A stretch of DNA of 64,000 nt from Akkermansia massiliensis (GCF_018847375.1 NZ_CP072036.1:1116001-1180000), one strand, 5' to 3'; positions 25,601-34,876 are shown, counted from the first letter of the stretch. Notes: generated by a model not told the origin, from the letters alone. A program made the numbers and translations.

Positions 25601-26467
25601 CGCAAGAGCGGCATGCCTCTGGGCGTGTACAAGACGACGGCCCGGGATTCCTTCTTCCCGTACGGCAGGCCGCAGGACTGCGGCAACCATGAAGACACCC
25701 GCTGGGTGGCCGTCACAGATGACAAGGGGCAGGGCCTGCTCTTCGGTTCCGTGGGCGCTCCGTTTGCCTTCTCAGCCATTCCCTACACCACGACGGACCT
25801 GATTCTGGCCAACCACCCCGTGGAGCTGCCCAAGACGACGGACAAAACCGTGCTGGTCCTCTCCTCCGCCACGCGCGGCCTGGGGGGCGCCTCCTGCGGC
25901 CCCGGCCCCATGAGCAGGGACATCATCAAGGCCAACAAGCCCTACCCGCTGTCCTTCTTCATGCGTCCCGTCACCTCCAAGTCCTACAAGGGTGAAATCC
26001 GCGTGCCCGCGGCCCAGCTGGACATGACCATGCTGACCCGTACGGACAAATACACGGTCAAGAGCGTGACCAGCCAGGAGCAGGGCGAGGCGGACGCCGA
26101 GTTCGCCATTGACGGGGACCCCGGCACCTTCTGGCACTCCGAGTACAACAAGACCGTGACCAAGCACCCGCACGTGCTGGCCGTGGACCTGGGCAAGGAG
26201 CGGGAGTTCTCCGGCATTACCTACCTGCCCCGCCAGGACGGAAGCGGTAACGGCCGCGTGAAGGATTATTCCGTGGAAGTGAGCACGGACGGTGAAAAAT
26301 GGCAGCCTGCCGCCAAGGGCGCCTTCCCGGACAGCGCGGATCTTCAGGAAGTGAAGTTCCAGGCGCCCGTCAAGGCGCGCTATTTCCGCTTCTCCGCCCT
26401 CAGTGAAACGCAGGGCCGGGATTACGCCGCCGTAGCGGAGCTGGATATCATTCCCGTTAAAAAGTAA
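22673..26467 (+). CDS. GH2 beta-galactosidase (LacZ type) with C-terminal F5/8 (CBM32-like) domain
   Basis: 1264 residues. Signal peptide (MRTTRSWLLSCTALAVGSAMCGLG), then the LacZ domain order: sugar-binding domain (KSLNGQWKFHWAKDP), Ig-like domain, TIM barrel, and Bgal_small-type C-terminal lobe (SVQFDAATGELAQFTVNGKPL). Catalytic residues are visible: the acid/base Glu527 in WSLGNEAGPG and the nucleophile Glu589 in ISEYAHNMMNAMGN. The last 135 or so residues (SQEQGEADAEFAIDGDPGTFWHSEYN ... VSTDGEKWQPA) are an F5/8 type C discoidin domain, often a galactose/GlcNAc binder. The protein is exported and probably removes terminal galactose from mucin O-glycans. The first ATG of the open frame (22655) precedes the signal peptide; 22673 is chosen. 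A terminator follows. Confidence 0.93.
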   Translation: MRTTRSWLLSCTALAVGSAMCGLGAPGDSSPAPAPTGLEWEQEQNLHLNKEAPTAFFASFSDLQSALKVLPENSKWRKSLNGQWKFHWAKDPQSRPADFYKPDYDVKDWKEIKVPASWQTQGYGTPIYSNQPYPFERSWPYVMKEPSNKNYTSYKERNPVGSYRRTFEVPADWDGREVYMQFDGVDSFFYLWINGQYVGFSKDSRNPARFDISPYLKKGENVVAAEVYRHSDGAYLECQDMFRLSGIFRNVSIFAVPKVHIRDFFAQTNPVDQRDWALNIDHAKPGTMNGDWRLQVDVDVRNLFPATEKLEGCTVSMALYDASGKLVEPVKPKDAPYDGVLEKPLRITGMKDFKTSLLGIYAKPKLWSAEDPNLYTLVLTLKRDGKTEEMVSSRVGFRNVVIKDSVFLVNGQPVKVKGVNRHESHPETGHYVTPEQMEEEVQMMKRANINHVRCSHYPADPYFYYLCDKYGIYVQDEANIESHGYYYGKESLSHPIEWMPAHVDRIMAMVERNKNHPSVIMWSLGNEAGPGQNFRSAEKIVKARDMSRPTHYERNNDIVDLGSNQYPSVDWTRSMAANKNFPKPYYISEYAHNMMNAMGNLADYWEAIESSDRIMGGAIWDWVDQGLYKTLPNGERMLAYGGDFNDHPNSGQFVFNGTILADRTPEPGYFEVKHVYQNISTSLTDDGRISIFNKNFFTDLSPYDITWTLTENGNVVAEGKLDTPPAGPREKIVVPVPDIPQLKNRKPGAEYALRIGYKLKKDKDWAKKGYELAFDQLQLPVQGDLPMFKAPAGKVTLSADKHTVSGKDFSVQFDAATGELAQFTVNGKPLFKTPMAVNALRAASSNEPGVMAKSMANGLRELKHELLSYEAVDNGSSVTVKQSVKVSGKQAENISGYGDTKTSITPKKQPLNDTNTHFINNLEWTIYPDGTVVCQSVLLPRGNPLELLRLGYELQLPANMGNVTYYGRGPEENYADRKSGMPLGVYKTTARDSFFPYGRPQDCGNHEDTRWVAVTDDKGQGLLFGSVGAPFAFSAIPYTTTDLILANHPVELPKTTDKTVLVLSSATRGLGGASCGPGPMSRDIIKANKPYPLSFFMRPVTSKSYKGEIRVPAAQLDMTMLTRTDKYTVKSVTSQEQGEADAEFAIDGDPGTFWHSEYNKTVTKHPHVLAVDLGKEREFSGITYLPRQDGSGNGRVKDYSVEVSTDGEKWQPAAKGAFPDSADLQEVKFQAPVKARYFRFSALSETQGRDYAAVAELDIIPVKK

Positions 26468-26797
26468 CTCCTGCGGTTTCCACCGCTTGAACAGACGCCC
26501 CGCCGCTCTTCGGAGTGCGCGGGGCGTTTTATTTGCCGCAATGCCGTTTGGAACCTGGTTGGAGCGCCGCAAGCCCTTGCGCCAACTAAAGATGAACCTG
26601 GGCGCCAGCGGGCGCATTTTCTGAAAACCAGTGCGGCTGCCAGCCGCATGATGAATCGGTTGCCGCAGAGGCTCGCGGCGCTCCTCCGGCGGCGGGATGT
26701 GATGAAGGAGGGCCTGGAGTGCGGCTGCCGTCTGCCTGCAAAAAAGCCTCCGCACAGGCATTCCCGTGCGGAGGCTTTAACAGTGGGAAAAGCTCTT
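26468..26797. other. intergenic region between convergent GH2 and PEP-CTERM genes, with two terminators
   Basis: 330 bp. A hairpin with the sequence ACGCCCCGC ... GCGGGGCGT followed by TTTTATTT (about 26495-26534) terminates the GH2 gene on the plus strand. A second hairpin (AAGCCTCCGCAC ... GTGCGGAGGCTT, about 26744-26776) is followed by a T run on the minus strand and terminates the PEP-CTERM gene. The middle part holds nothing I recognise. Confidence 0.7.
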
Positions 26798-27466
26798 TTA
26801 GCGCCGTCTGCGCATCATCAGCGTCGCCAGGCCGAGGAGGCTCAGCGTAGCGGTGGCGGGTTCGGGAACCAGATTGAAGTTGTCGTTAAAGAGAGGGATG
26901 GCATACCACTCATAACCCTCGGTAATGGCATCCGCCTGCGACCCGAAGAAAAACGTCATGTCGTTCCCCACCACTCCCGGGTATTTGGCCAGTTCGCCCG
27001 TATCCACGTTCCGGAACGTAAACATGGAGAATTCGCCGGGAGAATCGTCGTTGTTGATCAGGAGGACAATGGGCTTTCCTTCCAGACCGGAGGCCAGCGT
27101 GCCGGAAAGTGAAAACTGGCCGCCATTGGTAGTGGCGCCGGGATATTCCGGAGAAACGGCGGAAAGGCTGGTGGTGAAGCTTTGCCTGATTTCCGCCATT
27201 TGGCTGTAGCTCAACTGGCCTGCGGGCGTGCTGTTTTTGGACCATTCAATTTTGCCGTCAACCAGGTCGAAAGACCAGGTACTGTCTTGAAGGTATCCGA
27301 GCATGGCGGAGCCGTTTTGCAGGGAATGGCCGGAGGCGTCAAGAATGGGCGTAATAGGGGCAGTCCCATATTCGTCTTCATTGTAAACGGTGAGCGTAGT
27401 GGCAGAGGCTGCTCCCGCGATCATCAGTCCGGCGGCTGCGTACAGCAGGAAGGAATGTTTCATCAT
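26798..27466 (-). CDS. secreted PEP-CTERM protein
   Basis: 222 residues. Signal peptide (MMKHSFLLYAAAGLMIAGAASA), a strand-rich body without a family I recognise (contains PIVLLINNDDSPGEFSMFTFRN), and the C-terminal sorting signal VPEPATATLSLLGLATLMMRRRR: PEP motif, hydrophobic helix, arginine cluster. It should be exported and anchored or released at the surface by an exosortase. It could be co-transcribed with the TIGR02597-like gene upstream (about 19 bp gap), which supports a joint surface role. Confidence 0.82.
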   Translation of the reverse strand: MMKHSFLLYAAAGLMIAGAASATTLTVYNEDEYGTAPITPILDASGHSLQNGSAMLGYLQDSTWSFDLVDGKIEWSKNSTPAGQLSYSQMAEIRQSFTTSLSAVSPEYPGATTNGGQFSLSGTLASGLEGKPIVLLINNDDSPGEFSMFTFRNVDTGELAKYPGVVGNDMTFFFGSQADAITEGYEWYAIPLFNDNFNLVPEPATATLSLLGLATLMMRRRR

Positions 27467-27485
27467 GGTATCACTTGTTAAGTTG

Positions 27486-28511
27486 TTATTGAGGAGTAGG
27501 TAATGTATTGGTCTGGACAGTTGTGTAAGCGGGAAGCCTGGTGCCGGAAAGGATGTTCAGGATGCCTTCCACCGCCGTGGAGGATACGTTTTCACCCGTG
27601 TCCCTGTTTTTCCACTGTCCGGAGGAAGAATCATAATAACAGGGCTCCAGAGGGCCGCCGGGTGTGAGAGGCACGTAAACCACGTCACTGGAAGGATCGG
27701 GCAGGGCGGTGTGGAGGGAGGTGCTGAGAAGCGTCTGGGGAACAGGCAGCCCCGTATGAAGGAGCGTGCTTTCCTGGGAGAGCTGGAGCCTCTGGTGCTT
27801 CTGCGCCACTTCCCCGATAACGAAGGCCTGCACGCCATTGCCGGCTTTCCGGACGATTTTAAGGGGTTCATGATTGAAGACGGGGAGAAGGCCCATGTCG
27901 TCCCGGGAACCGCGGCGCATCCATTTGTTTTCCGTAGCGGAGTGGTAAACCGGAATCTGGATGGAGGGGGAGGTGGAGATATAAACGGCATCCGCAGTGC
28001 CGGAAGTGCCGCTTTTCAGGCTGAACGTATTGTCGCCTCCCAGAACATCGTTCAGGGTGCGCGCCTTGCGCAGCACGTAGGAAACCGGCTTGCTGTTTTT
28101 AATCAGGTCCGCTGCGCTTTTGTCATCCACCGTTATTTTATTCGCCGTCCAGGAAGGGGCGGGCTTTTTCCACGCGTCCCTGTTGAGGGGAAGGGCCATC
28201 GCCTCGTCTCCGAAAATGAGTTCCAGAACATAGGCGGAATCCGTCTCCATCAGGTCGGTAAAATTGACGTCCGGGTCCGTGATGGTGATTTTGCTGCCGG
28301 AAACGGTGATGTTGTTTTCCTCAAGCGTATGCTGCATCAGGGCTTCCGGATGCACTCCCAGGCCCAGATAGCCCGTTGTTTTGGCATTCAGATCCGTCTG
28401 GATGTAGCCGCAGGGCGTGCTGTACGCTGTTTCCGCATGCAGGGAGGCGGCTGTTGCCGACAACAACACGCATGTGAAGAGGGCCGCTGGCAGACAATAT
28501 ACCGGATTCAT
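27486..28511 (-). CDS. secreted TIGR02597-like protein
   Basis: About 341 residues from the ATG at 28509-28511 (MNPVYCLPAALFTCVLLSATAASLHA signal peptide); in-frame ATGs at 28517 and 28541 are alternatives without better ribosome binding sites. The opening STPCGYIQTDLNAKTTGYLGLGVHP, the middle segment LPVFNHEPLKIVRKAGNGVQAFV, and the end with YYDSSSGQWKNRDTG and LNILSGTRLPAYT fit the TIGR02597 family as I remember it from Verrucomicrobia. Its function is unknown. It precedes the PEP-CTERM gene in the same direction, so the two may form a surface-protein operon. Confidence 0.6.
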   Translation of the reverse strand: MNPVYCLPAALFTCVLLSATAASLHAETAYSTPCGYIQTDLNAKTTGYLGLGVHPEALMQHTLEENNITVSGSKITITDPDVNFTDLMETDSAYVLELIFGDEAMALPLNRDAWKKPAPSWTANKITVDDKSAADLIKNSKPVSYVLRKARTLNDVLGGDNTFSLKSGTSGTADAVYISTSPSIQIPVYHSATENKWMRRGSRDDMGLLPVFNHEPLKIVRKAGNGVQAFVIGEVAQKHQRLQLSQESTLLHTGLPVPQTLLSTSLHTALPDPSSDVVYVPLTPGGPLEPCYYDSSSGQWKNRDTGENVSSTAVEGILNILSGTRLPAYTTVQTNTLPTPQ

Positions 28512-28845
28512 AAACATTAAATCATTAAGAGGAAAGGGCATGGTTTGTCAATTAAGAAAGGAAAAAACGTTCCGATTTTTTAATTTTATTTGTTAGACGG
28601 TCTTTTGCGAACGCAGAAAAACAAGGGGATTCCTGCGGTTGGCCGCGGACACGGCAAGAGTGAAATTTACCGGGTTCAAGTGCGTTTCCGGCATTTTCCG
28701 CTTTTAGTGCGGAGTGCAGTTCATCCGGAAAAAATGGCGGCATGGCATCTGGTTCCTTCTCCAATATCGGAAAAGGATGGGCTGAGGGAAAAAGGCTTTT
28801 TTTCCCTTGCCGGAAGATTCCCGGTGCCGCGTGCTTGTTTTGCCC
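28512..28845. other. intergenic region behind the sialidase gene
   Basis: About 330 bp. AGGGAAAAA (28785-28793) and TTTTTCCCT (28799-28807) form a hairpin 40 bp past the sialidase stop and could serve as its terminator. The stretch nearest the TIGR02597-like start is AT-rich (28560-28600) and probably holds that promoter. No gene is evident. Confidence 0.4.
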
Positions 28846-31800
28846 TTAAAGCGGGCTTTCCCCTTCACGGGAAATTTTCAGGCGCAGGAATCTTCGCCGG
28901 GGACTTTCCGCGTTCATGGGCACGGCATCCCGGAAAGTGGCGGAGCTTTTGCCTTCCGTTTCCACTTCCGCCGTCTCCGTCCAGGTCTGGAGGTCTTCCG
29001 AGGCTTCCACTGCGTGCCTGATTCCGGTGGCTTCCGGGTTGACGGGCCAGCCCAGTACCAGGCAGGCGTCTCCGCCCGCTTCCTCCGCGGTGACCTGCAC
29101 GACGCTACCGCAGGGTTTGAGGGGATCCAATCCTGTGGCGTATTTCAACAGGTTGGGGATGCCGTCCCCGGCCGGGGAATCATTGGGGCCTGTCTGGTCC
29201 GTGTCCGGGTCCCGGGAGGTGATTTCATCCTCCTTCCATTCATTCCACGTGCGTTTCTGCCCCCGCTGAGTCACGGTGGCGGAGCGGACGGTTCCAAAGG
29301 AGGAAAAGGAAAGCTGCGCCGTACGGGAGCCTTCCGCGGCATTGGCCTCTGCGGCAATGGATACGGTTCCATTGCCCGTTTCCGCTCCCTGCATGCCGGT
29401 GATGTTTATCCAGTCCGCCGTTTTGGAGACATTCCAGGCGGCGTCGCAGGTGACGGAGAAGACCGCCGTTCCCCCGTTTTTGGGAAGCACCAGCGCAGCG
29501 GGGGAAACCGCCAGCGCAGGGGCCCTGCCGGACTGGATGACAGTGACGGAGACCGGCTGGACGCCAGGAACGGCAACCGTGATGGTTCCGGTGCGTTCGC
29601 CCGCGCCTTCCCAGCGGTCCACGCTGTAGGTGACGGAGCCGTTTCCGGAGCCGGAAGAGGGAGAGACGGTGATCCAGCCAGCGGAAGAGGACGCCGTCCA
29701 GGAATCGTCGCTGGAGACGGTGAACGTGGCTGCCGTCACGCCTTCCGGTCCCACGCGGACGGGCGCCCCGGCGGCGGGAACGTCCAGGGAAGGAAGGAAT
29801 TCATCATACGGAATGCGCAGGAAGAAGATATTTTCGTCCCCGTTGAGCCCTTCATACAGCACGCCGATGTGGCCGTCTCCCGTTTCACAGATGTCGGAAT
29901 AGCCGCAGCAGGGGCGGGAATCGTAAAGAACCTGGCGGCTGGAGGGCCATGTGGCGCCTTCGTCAAAGGAGGCTTTGAGGGTCATTCGGGCGCGGGGGGC
30001 GGAAGTTTTATCAGGGTTGGAGAAAAGGAGGGCCCTGCTGATGTTCGCGGAGTTTTCCACGGCGAGCTGGCTGGCCTGGCAGGCGGCGGGCTCCGGCAGG
30101 GCTTTCAGGTTGGTGGCATGAGCCGTCCACGTCTTCCCCATGTCGTCCGTCGTGAAGACCTTACGGTACCCGCTCCTGCTTTCATTGCGGGCATTGAGCA
30201 TCAGGCGCCCGTCGCTGAGCTCCGTGACTGCGCATTCGCTGGAGCCGGCTCCGATGCCGGGCGTGCCGGATTTGCCGATGTCCTCGCTGATCCAGGTCTG
30301 GCCGCGGTCCAGAGAATAAATGATGCAGGACTGGGGAGTTCCCGCGCCGCTGGCGCCCGTCCATATCTGGGAAGGAAAGACAATGGGGCGCACGCCATTG
30401 ACCGTCTTCTTCATCGTAATGCCGTGGCCCGGACCCTGGAAAAAGGATTTCCAGGCCCTGTTCTTGATGTCCTTGTTGATGCTCCGGGGTTTCATTTTTA
30501 CGAACTCCCCCGTGCCGGGGTCCGCGGAACCCCATGTCCGGCCGTTGTCCGTGCTGTACGCTACCACATACTGGGCGGTTTCCAGGCTTTCCACGTCCAC
30601 GTTGGCCTTGGAGGAGGCCAGCCCGTGCCTGGCGATGCCTGCCACCCACAGGGTACCGTTGACTTCATCCAGAAGGATGCAGGGGTCGCTGACGCCGTAG
30701 CCGGAATGGTAGTCGTTGGCGGAATCGCCCGTGGGGTTGAAGTTGACGGCCACGTTGACGGGCGTCCAGGTGCGTCCGTTGTCCGTGGAACGGCTGCATC
30801 CCGTATCGATGTTGGCCTGCATGTCGTTCCGGCCGTCGTAGCGGATGTCGAAAACGGAGACCAGATCCCCGTTCCTGGCGCGCACGATGCCCGGAATGCG
30901 GAATTTCCTGGAGGCCTTTCCTTCCAAGGGGCCTCCATAAACCGGATCGTTCGCCTTGGCGACGGCATAGCCTATCCGCTGCCTGGCCGTCACTCCATCG
31001 GCAACATCAGTCGTTTGCCCGTCCACGGTGACGGAGGTGATTCTGGCGCCCACCTTGTGGTCCATGCTGGCGGAGTTCTTGAGCTTGACGCTGACCCAGA
31101 AGTAGTATTGCCGTCCGTTCGTGAGAACCCCCGGAGTGACGGGGAATGTCATGACGGGAGCCGGCGGCTGGGCCGGGCTGGCAAGGACGCCCGTGGTGCT
31201 CATGGCGCCGTGGCCGCTGCTGCCGTAGGCGGGCGCGGAATAGATGCCGTCCGCGTCACCGGTGTAAAGGGAAACGCTTTCAATGTCACCCAGGTCGTCG
31301 GACGGGCTCATGTCCACCGTGACGGCTATGCCGTCATACGCAGCGGGGAGTTCCGTCAGGGAAAAGCGGAGGATGCCGTTGGCCTCCATGCGGATCATGG
31401 CTGGCCATGCTTCCGCGGTGCTGGAGAGGGGGTTGAATTCGGAAAAGACCAGATCGTCGAAAAGAACGCCCTTATTGGCGGGGGCCTCGCAGCGGAAGAT
31501 GAGGCGCGCGGTGCCGGAAGGGATGGCGCCCCTCACCTGCTGGGTCATGGGATTGCTGCCCGTTTTCAGGGAGGAGCCGTCCGCGACCAGTGTTTCATTC
31601 CCTTCCCCGTCCGCGGCGTGGATGGTGAAGGAAAAGGGGCTGTCGGACGTCCAGCGTTCCCCGGTCAGGGCAAGCGTCTTTTTGACGGCGAGGGGAGCGG
31701 GCAGCATCAGCGTGGCCGTGCTTTTCGTCCCGGCGCCCAGGCCGATGAGCCGCATGCAGTTGGGCTGGGAGGAACAGCGGTTGCTGGCGATGGCGGCATG

Positions 31801-31983
31801 CCCGCTTTCCGCCGTCATGGTCCCCAGAGCGGTTTCCAGGGAGGTGAAGCTACCCGTCGGAAAGGAGTCGAAGTTTTCAGAAGCGGCTTCCTCCGCTCCC
31901 CGCGCCAGGGCGGTTCCCAGGAGCAGGAGAAACAGGACTGCGGAGGAGGAGACGGTGCGGCGAATGGTCTGGAAAGCGTTCAT
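28846..31983 (-). CDS. multi-domain secreted GH33 exo-alpha-sialidase
   Basis: About 1045 residues from the ATG at 31981-31983, which begins a signal peptide (MNAFQTIRRTVSSSAVLFLLLLGTALA); the open frame upstream of it is AT-rich non-coding DNA. Order of domains: an N-terminal jelly-roll-like region, a linker domain, then the sialidase propeller. The propeller starts with the FRIP motif (KFRIPGIVRA, near residue 360) and contains five Asp-boxes: STDNGRTW twice, SLDRGQTW, TTDDMGKTW and SFDEGATW. Two BACON-like modules follow (DDSWTASSSAGWITVSP and DAAWNVSKTADWINITG), then a DPDTDQTGPNDSPAGDGIPNLLKYATGLDP calcium-type segment common at the ends of verrucomicrobial secreted proteins. It cleaves terminal sialic acids of mucin. 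It lies divergent to kdpD. Confidence 0.93.
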   Translation of the reverse strand: MNAFQTIRRTVSSSAVLFLLLLGTALARGAEEAASENFDSFPTGSFTSLETALGTMTAESGHAAIASNRCSSQPNCMRLIGLGAGTKSTATLMLPAPLAVKKTLALTGERWTSDSPFSFTIHAADGEGNETLVADGSSLKTGSNPMTQQVRGAIPSGTARLIFRCEAPANKGVLFDDLVFSEFNPLSSTAEAWPAMIRMEANGILRFSLTELPAAYDGIAVTVDMSPSDDLGDIESVSLYTGDADGIYSAPAYGSSGHGAMSTTGVLASPAQPPAPVMTFPVTPGVLTNGRQYYFWVSVKLKNSASMDHKVGARITSVTVDGQTTDVADGVTARQRIGYAVAKANDPVYGGPLEGKASRKFRIPGIVRARNGDLVSVFDIRYDGRNDMQANIDTGCSRSTDNGRTWTPVNVAVNFNPTGDSANDYHSGYGVSDPCILLDEVNGTLWVAGIARHGLASSKANVDVESLETAQYVVAYSTDNGRTWGSADPGTGEFVKMKPRSINKDIKNRAWKSFFQGPGHGITMKKTVNGVRPIVFPSQIWTGASGAGTPQSCIIYSLDRGQTWISEDIGKSGTPGIGAGSSECAVTELSDGRLMLNARNESRSGYRKVFTTDDMGKTWTAHATNLKALPEPAACQASQLAVENSANISRALLFSNPDKTSAPRARMTLKASFDEGATWPSSRQVLYDSRPCCGYSDICETGDGHIGVLYEGLNGDENIFFLRIPYDEFLPSLDVPAAGAPVRVGPEGVTAATFTVSSDDSWTASSSAGWITVSPSSGSGNGSVTYSVDRWEGAGERTGTITVAVPGVQPVSVTVIQSGRAPALAVSPAALVLPKNGGTAVFSVTCDAAWNVSKTADWINITGMQGAETGNGTVSIAAEANAAEGSRTAQLSFSSFGTVRSATVTQRGQKRTWNEWKEDEITSRDPDTDQTGPNDSPAGDGIPNLLKYATGLDPLKPCGSVVQVTAEEAGGDACLVLGWPVNPEATGIRHAVEASEDLQTWTETAEVETEGKSSATFRDAVPMNAESPRRRFLRLKISREGESPL

Positions 31984-32179
31984 TGTGAAAAGGAAAGGGG
32001 GAAATTTAAAAATGCTTGATAACGAAAAGAAGAAAGAATGGAAACAAAAATGGGGAAGGGGGGTGGAATTTAATAAAATTTTAACGTTTTTTCTGGTCTG
32101 TTTTATTTGCACCCTGAACGGTCTTCCATTAGGTTAATTCTAACATTCAAGCCGGATACCATTACGGTTCCCTTTTTTC

Positions 32180-34858
32180 ATGTTTTCAGAAACGCATTCG
32201 GACAGCCAGCGGGCAGACAGGATTCTGGCCTCCATCCGGAGGGAGGAATCCCGCCCCGGCCGCGGCCTGCTGAAAATCTTCTTCGGCATGGCGCCGGGAG
32301 TGGGCAAGACGTACGCCATGCTGGAGGCCGCCATCCAGGCGGCGGGCAAGGGCGTGCAGGTCATGATCGGCGTGGCGGAATCCCATGGCCGGGAGGATAC
32401 GATGCGCCTTATCGGCAGGCTGCCGCGCCTTCCCATGAAGAAAATGGCTTACCGGGGCGTGCAGATGGAGGAGTTCGACCTGGAGGAGGCGCTGCGCGTG
32501 AAGCCCCAGCTCATTCTGGTGGACGAGCTGGCGCATACGAACGTTCCCGGAATGCGTCACAGGAAGCGCTACCAGGATGTGGAGGATTTGCTGGCCGCAG
32601 GGATAGACGTTTACACCACGCTGAACGTGCAGCATCTGGAAAGCCGTTCCGATACCGTTCATGACATTACCGCCGCTCCCGTACAGGAAACCGTGCCGGA
32701 TTCCGTGCTGGCGGAGGCGGACTGCATCCAGTTGGTGGACATCACGCCGGAGCAGTTGCGGACGCGTCTTCAGGAAGGGAAGGTATACAGCGCTCCCCAG
32801 GCTTCCGCCGCGCTGGACCATTTTTTCAAGGAGTCCAACCTTACGGCCCTCCGGGAACTGGCCCTGCGCATCATGGCGGAGAAGGTGGACCATGAGCTGA
32901 CGGAGGTGCGCACCATCTCCGGGGACCGCTCCATCTGGCGCAGCGGGGAACGGCTGATGGTAGCCGTGGGGCCCAGCCCGTTTTCCGCCCGGCTGGTGCG
33001 CTGGACGCGGCGCATGGCTTACGCCCTGAACGCTCCGTGGATTGCCCTTTCCGTGGATACGGGCGTGCCGCTGTCCCCCGAACAGCAGCAGCGGCTGGAC
33101 GCCAACCTGGAGCTGGCGCGGCGGCTGGGTGCGGAAGTGATCGTGATGCCCGGTTCCGACCTGGCGGAGACGCTGCTCCGCATGGCCTTTTTGAGAAATG
33201 TCAGCCAGATTGTGGTGGGCAAGCCGCAGGAGGCTTACCTGTGGGGGCTGGTGCGGCCCATGTCCCTGGTGGACAAACTGGTAAAGGGGAGCGACCAGAT
33301 TGACATTTACGTAGTTCCCGCCGCTCCCGGTCCGGTCCGGAACCGGTGGAAGAGCTGGCACCGGGAAACGGAAAAATATGGCCGGGACTACTGGCTGGCC
33401 GCAGGCGTGACGGCGGCCGTTACGGGAATCGGCCTGTTGATTTCCGCGTTTACCGGTTATTTCGCTCCCGGCTTCCTGTATCTGGCGGGAGTAGTGGGCC
33501 TGGGCTTTTTCATCCGTTCCCGCTGGGCCATGCTGATGGCCGCTGCGCTGAGCGCCCTGCTGTGGAACCTGCTGTTCATTCCCCCGGTGATGACATTCAA
33601 GATAGAACGGCTGGAGGATGCCCTGATGTGCCTTTTCTTCTTTCTGGTGGCTCTCTCCACGGGGCGGCTCACTTCCCGCCTGAGGGTCCGCGAGCAGGAG
33701 GAGCGGGAACGGGAAAAAAAGACGAATGCCCTGTTCCTGTATTCGCGGGCCATTGGGTCCGCCTCGGACGTGCCTTCCCTGATTTCCGTCGCCGCAGGGC
33801 AGATCAGCCAGATTATGGGGGTGCGCCTGGCGGTCATGACGCCGGAAGGCAGCGGCCGCAGGCTGAAGCTTTGGGAATCCGGGGGGGCTTTTTCCATGGA
33901 TGACAAGGAATGGAGCGTGGCTGCCTGGTGCCTGGAGCACCGCCGGCCCGCAGGCAGGTTTACGGATACGCTCCCGGTGGCGGAAGGGTTTTACCTCCCC
34001 ATGATGTCCGGGGAACGCTGCATGGGCGTGCTGGGCGTGAGGCCGGAGGAAGGGGAGCGCCTTACGGCAGGGCAGAAGGATTTGCTGGAAAGCATGGGCG
34101 CGCAGCTGGCCATGGCGCTGGAACGTGAAGAGCTGCGGGCGGAACGGGCGCGTACGCGGCTCATGGAGGAATCCGAAAAACTGCACCGCTCCCTGCTGGA
34201 CAGCGTTTCCCATGAGTTCAAGACGCCTCTGGCCGTGATTGAGGGCGGCTGTGAGAAGCTGGCCGGGCGCGCCGCGTCCGCGCCGGAGGAACGGGAGGAG
34301 TATGGGGAAATCCTGCTGGCCGCACGCCGCCTGCGCCGCCTGGTGAAAAATTTGCTGGACGTGAGCCGCCTGGAATCCGGCGCCCTGAAGCCCAAACTGG
34401 ACTGGTGCGACCTGGGGGATGTGATTGAAGGGGCTCTGGCCGCCACCAGGGAGGCGCGCCGGGACCATCCCGTGTCTGTCGCCCTGCCGCCGGATTATCC
34501 GCTGGTGAAGGCGGATTTCTCCCTGATGGAGCAGGTGCTGGTCAATCTGCTGCTGAATGCCTGCGTGCATACTCCTGCGGGAACCCCCATGACGCTGAAG
34601 GGCGGCGCCGATCCCGTGCGCGGCCAGGTCTGGCTGGATGTCCATGACCTGGGGCCGGGCATTCCCCCCGAACGGGCGGAAACCATTTTTGAGCGTTTCC
34701 GGACGACGCGGCCCGGCGGCCTGGGCCTGGGGCTTTCCATCGTGCGCGGTTTCATGGAGGCGCAGCGGGGAGCCGTTACCCTGGTTGCCGTTCCCGCCGG
34801 AACCTGTTTCCGTCTTGTCCTTCCCCTGGTGGAGCATGATCATGTTCCTGAAGAATAA
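32180..34858 (+). CDS. kdpD: KdpD sensor histidine kinase for potassium limitation
   Basis: 892 residues, the usual KdpD length. Domains in order: N-terminal KdpD ATP-binding domain with Walker A GMAPGVGKTYAML and Walker B-like LILVDELAHTNV; a universal-stress-type domain; four closely spaced membrane helices (YWLAAGVTAAVTGIGLLIS through LLWNLLFIPP); a GAF domain; and the kinase core with the phosphorylated His678 in SVSHEFKTPLAVIEGG, an N box (NLLLNACVHTPAGTP) and G boxes (DLGPGIPPE, GGLGLGLSIV). It senses low potassium or ionic stress and phosphorylates KdpE. kdpE starts 18 bp downstream. Confidence 0.96.
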   Translation: MFSETHSDSQRADRILASIRREESRPGRGLLKIFFGMAPGVGKTYAMLEAAIQAAGKGVQVMIGVAESHGREDTMRLIGRLPRLPMKKMAYRGVQMEEFDLEEALRVKPQLILVDELAHTNVPGMRHRKRYQDVEDLLAAGIDVYTTLNVQHLESRSDTVHDITAAPVQETVPDSVLAEADCIQLVDITPEQLRTRLQEGKVYSAPQASAALDHFFKESNLTALRELALRIMAEKVDHELTEVRTISGDRSIWRSGERLMVAVGPSPFSARLVRWTRRMAYALNAPWIALSVDTGVPLSPEQQQRLDANLELARRLGAEVIVMPGSDLAETLLRMAFLRNVSQIVVGKPQEAYLWGLVRPMSLVDKLVKGSDQIDIYVVPAAPGPVRNRWKSWHRETEKYGRDYWLAAGVTAAVTGIGLLISAFTGYFAPGFLYLAGVVGLGFFIRSRWAMLMAAALSALLWNLLFIPPVMTFKIERLEDALMCLFFFLVALSTGRLTSRLRVREQEEREREKKTNALFLYSRAIGSASDVPSLISVAAGQISQIMGVRLAVMTPEGSGRRLKLWESGGAFSMDDKEWSVAAWCLEHRRPAGRFTDTLPVAEGFYLPMMSGERCMGVLGVRPEEGERLTAGQKDLLESMGAQLAMALEREELRAERARTRLMEESEKLHRSLLDSVSHEFKTPLAVIEGGCEKLAGRAASAPEEREEYGEILLAARRLRRLVKNLLDVSRLESGALKPKLDWCDLGDVIEGALAATREARRDHPVSVALPPDYPLVKADFSLMEQVLVNLLLNACVHTPAGTPMTLKGGADPVRGQVWLDVHDLGPGIPPERAETIFERFRTTRPGGLGLGLSIVRGFMEAQRGAVTLVAVPAGTCFRLVLPLVEHDHVPEE

Positions 34859-34876
34859 ACCTTCCTTCCCCGTGTT

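Noticed and set aside
28807-32019. Long plus-strand open frame opposite the sialidase
   Set aside because: Translation is low-complexity and Gly/Arg/Ala-rich with no family motif; the minus-strand sialidase explains the stretch fully.
31984-32112. N-terminal extension of the sialidase frame
   Set aside because: It precedes a clear signal peptide and is AT-rich promoter DNA with Phe/Ser-rich translation.
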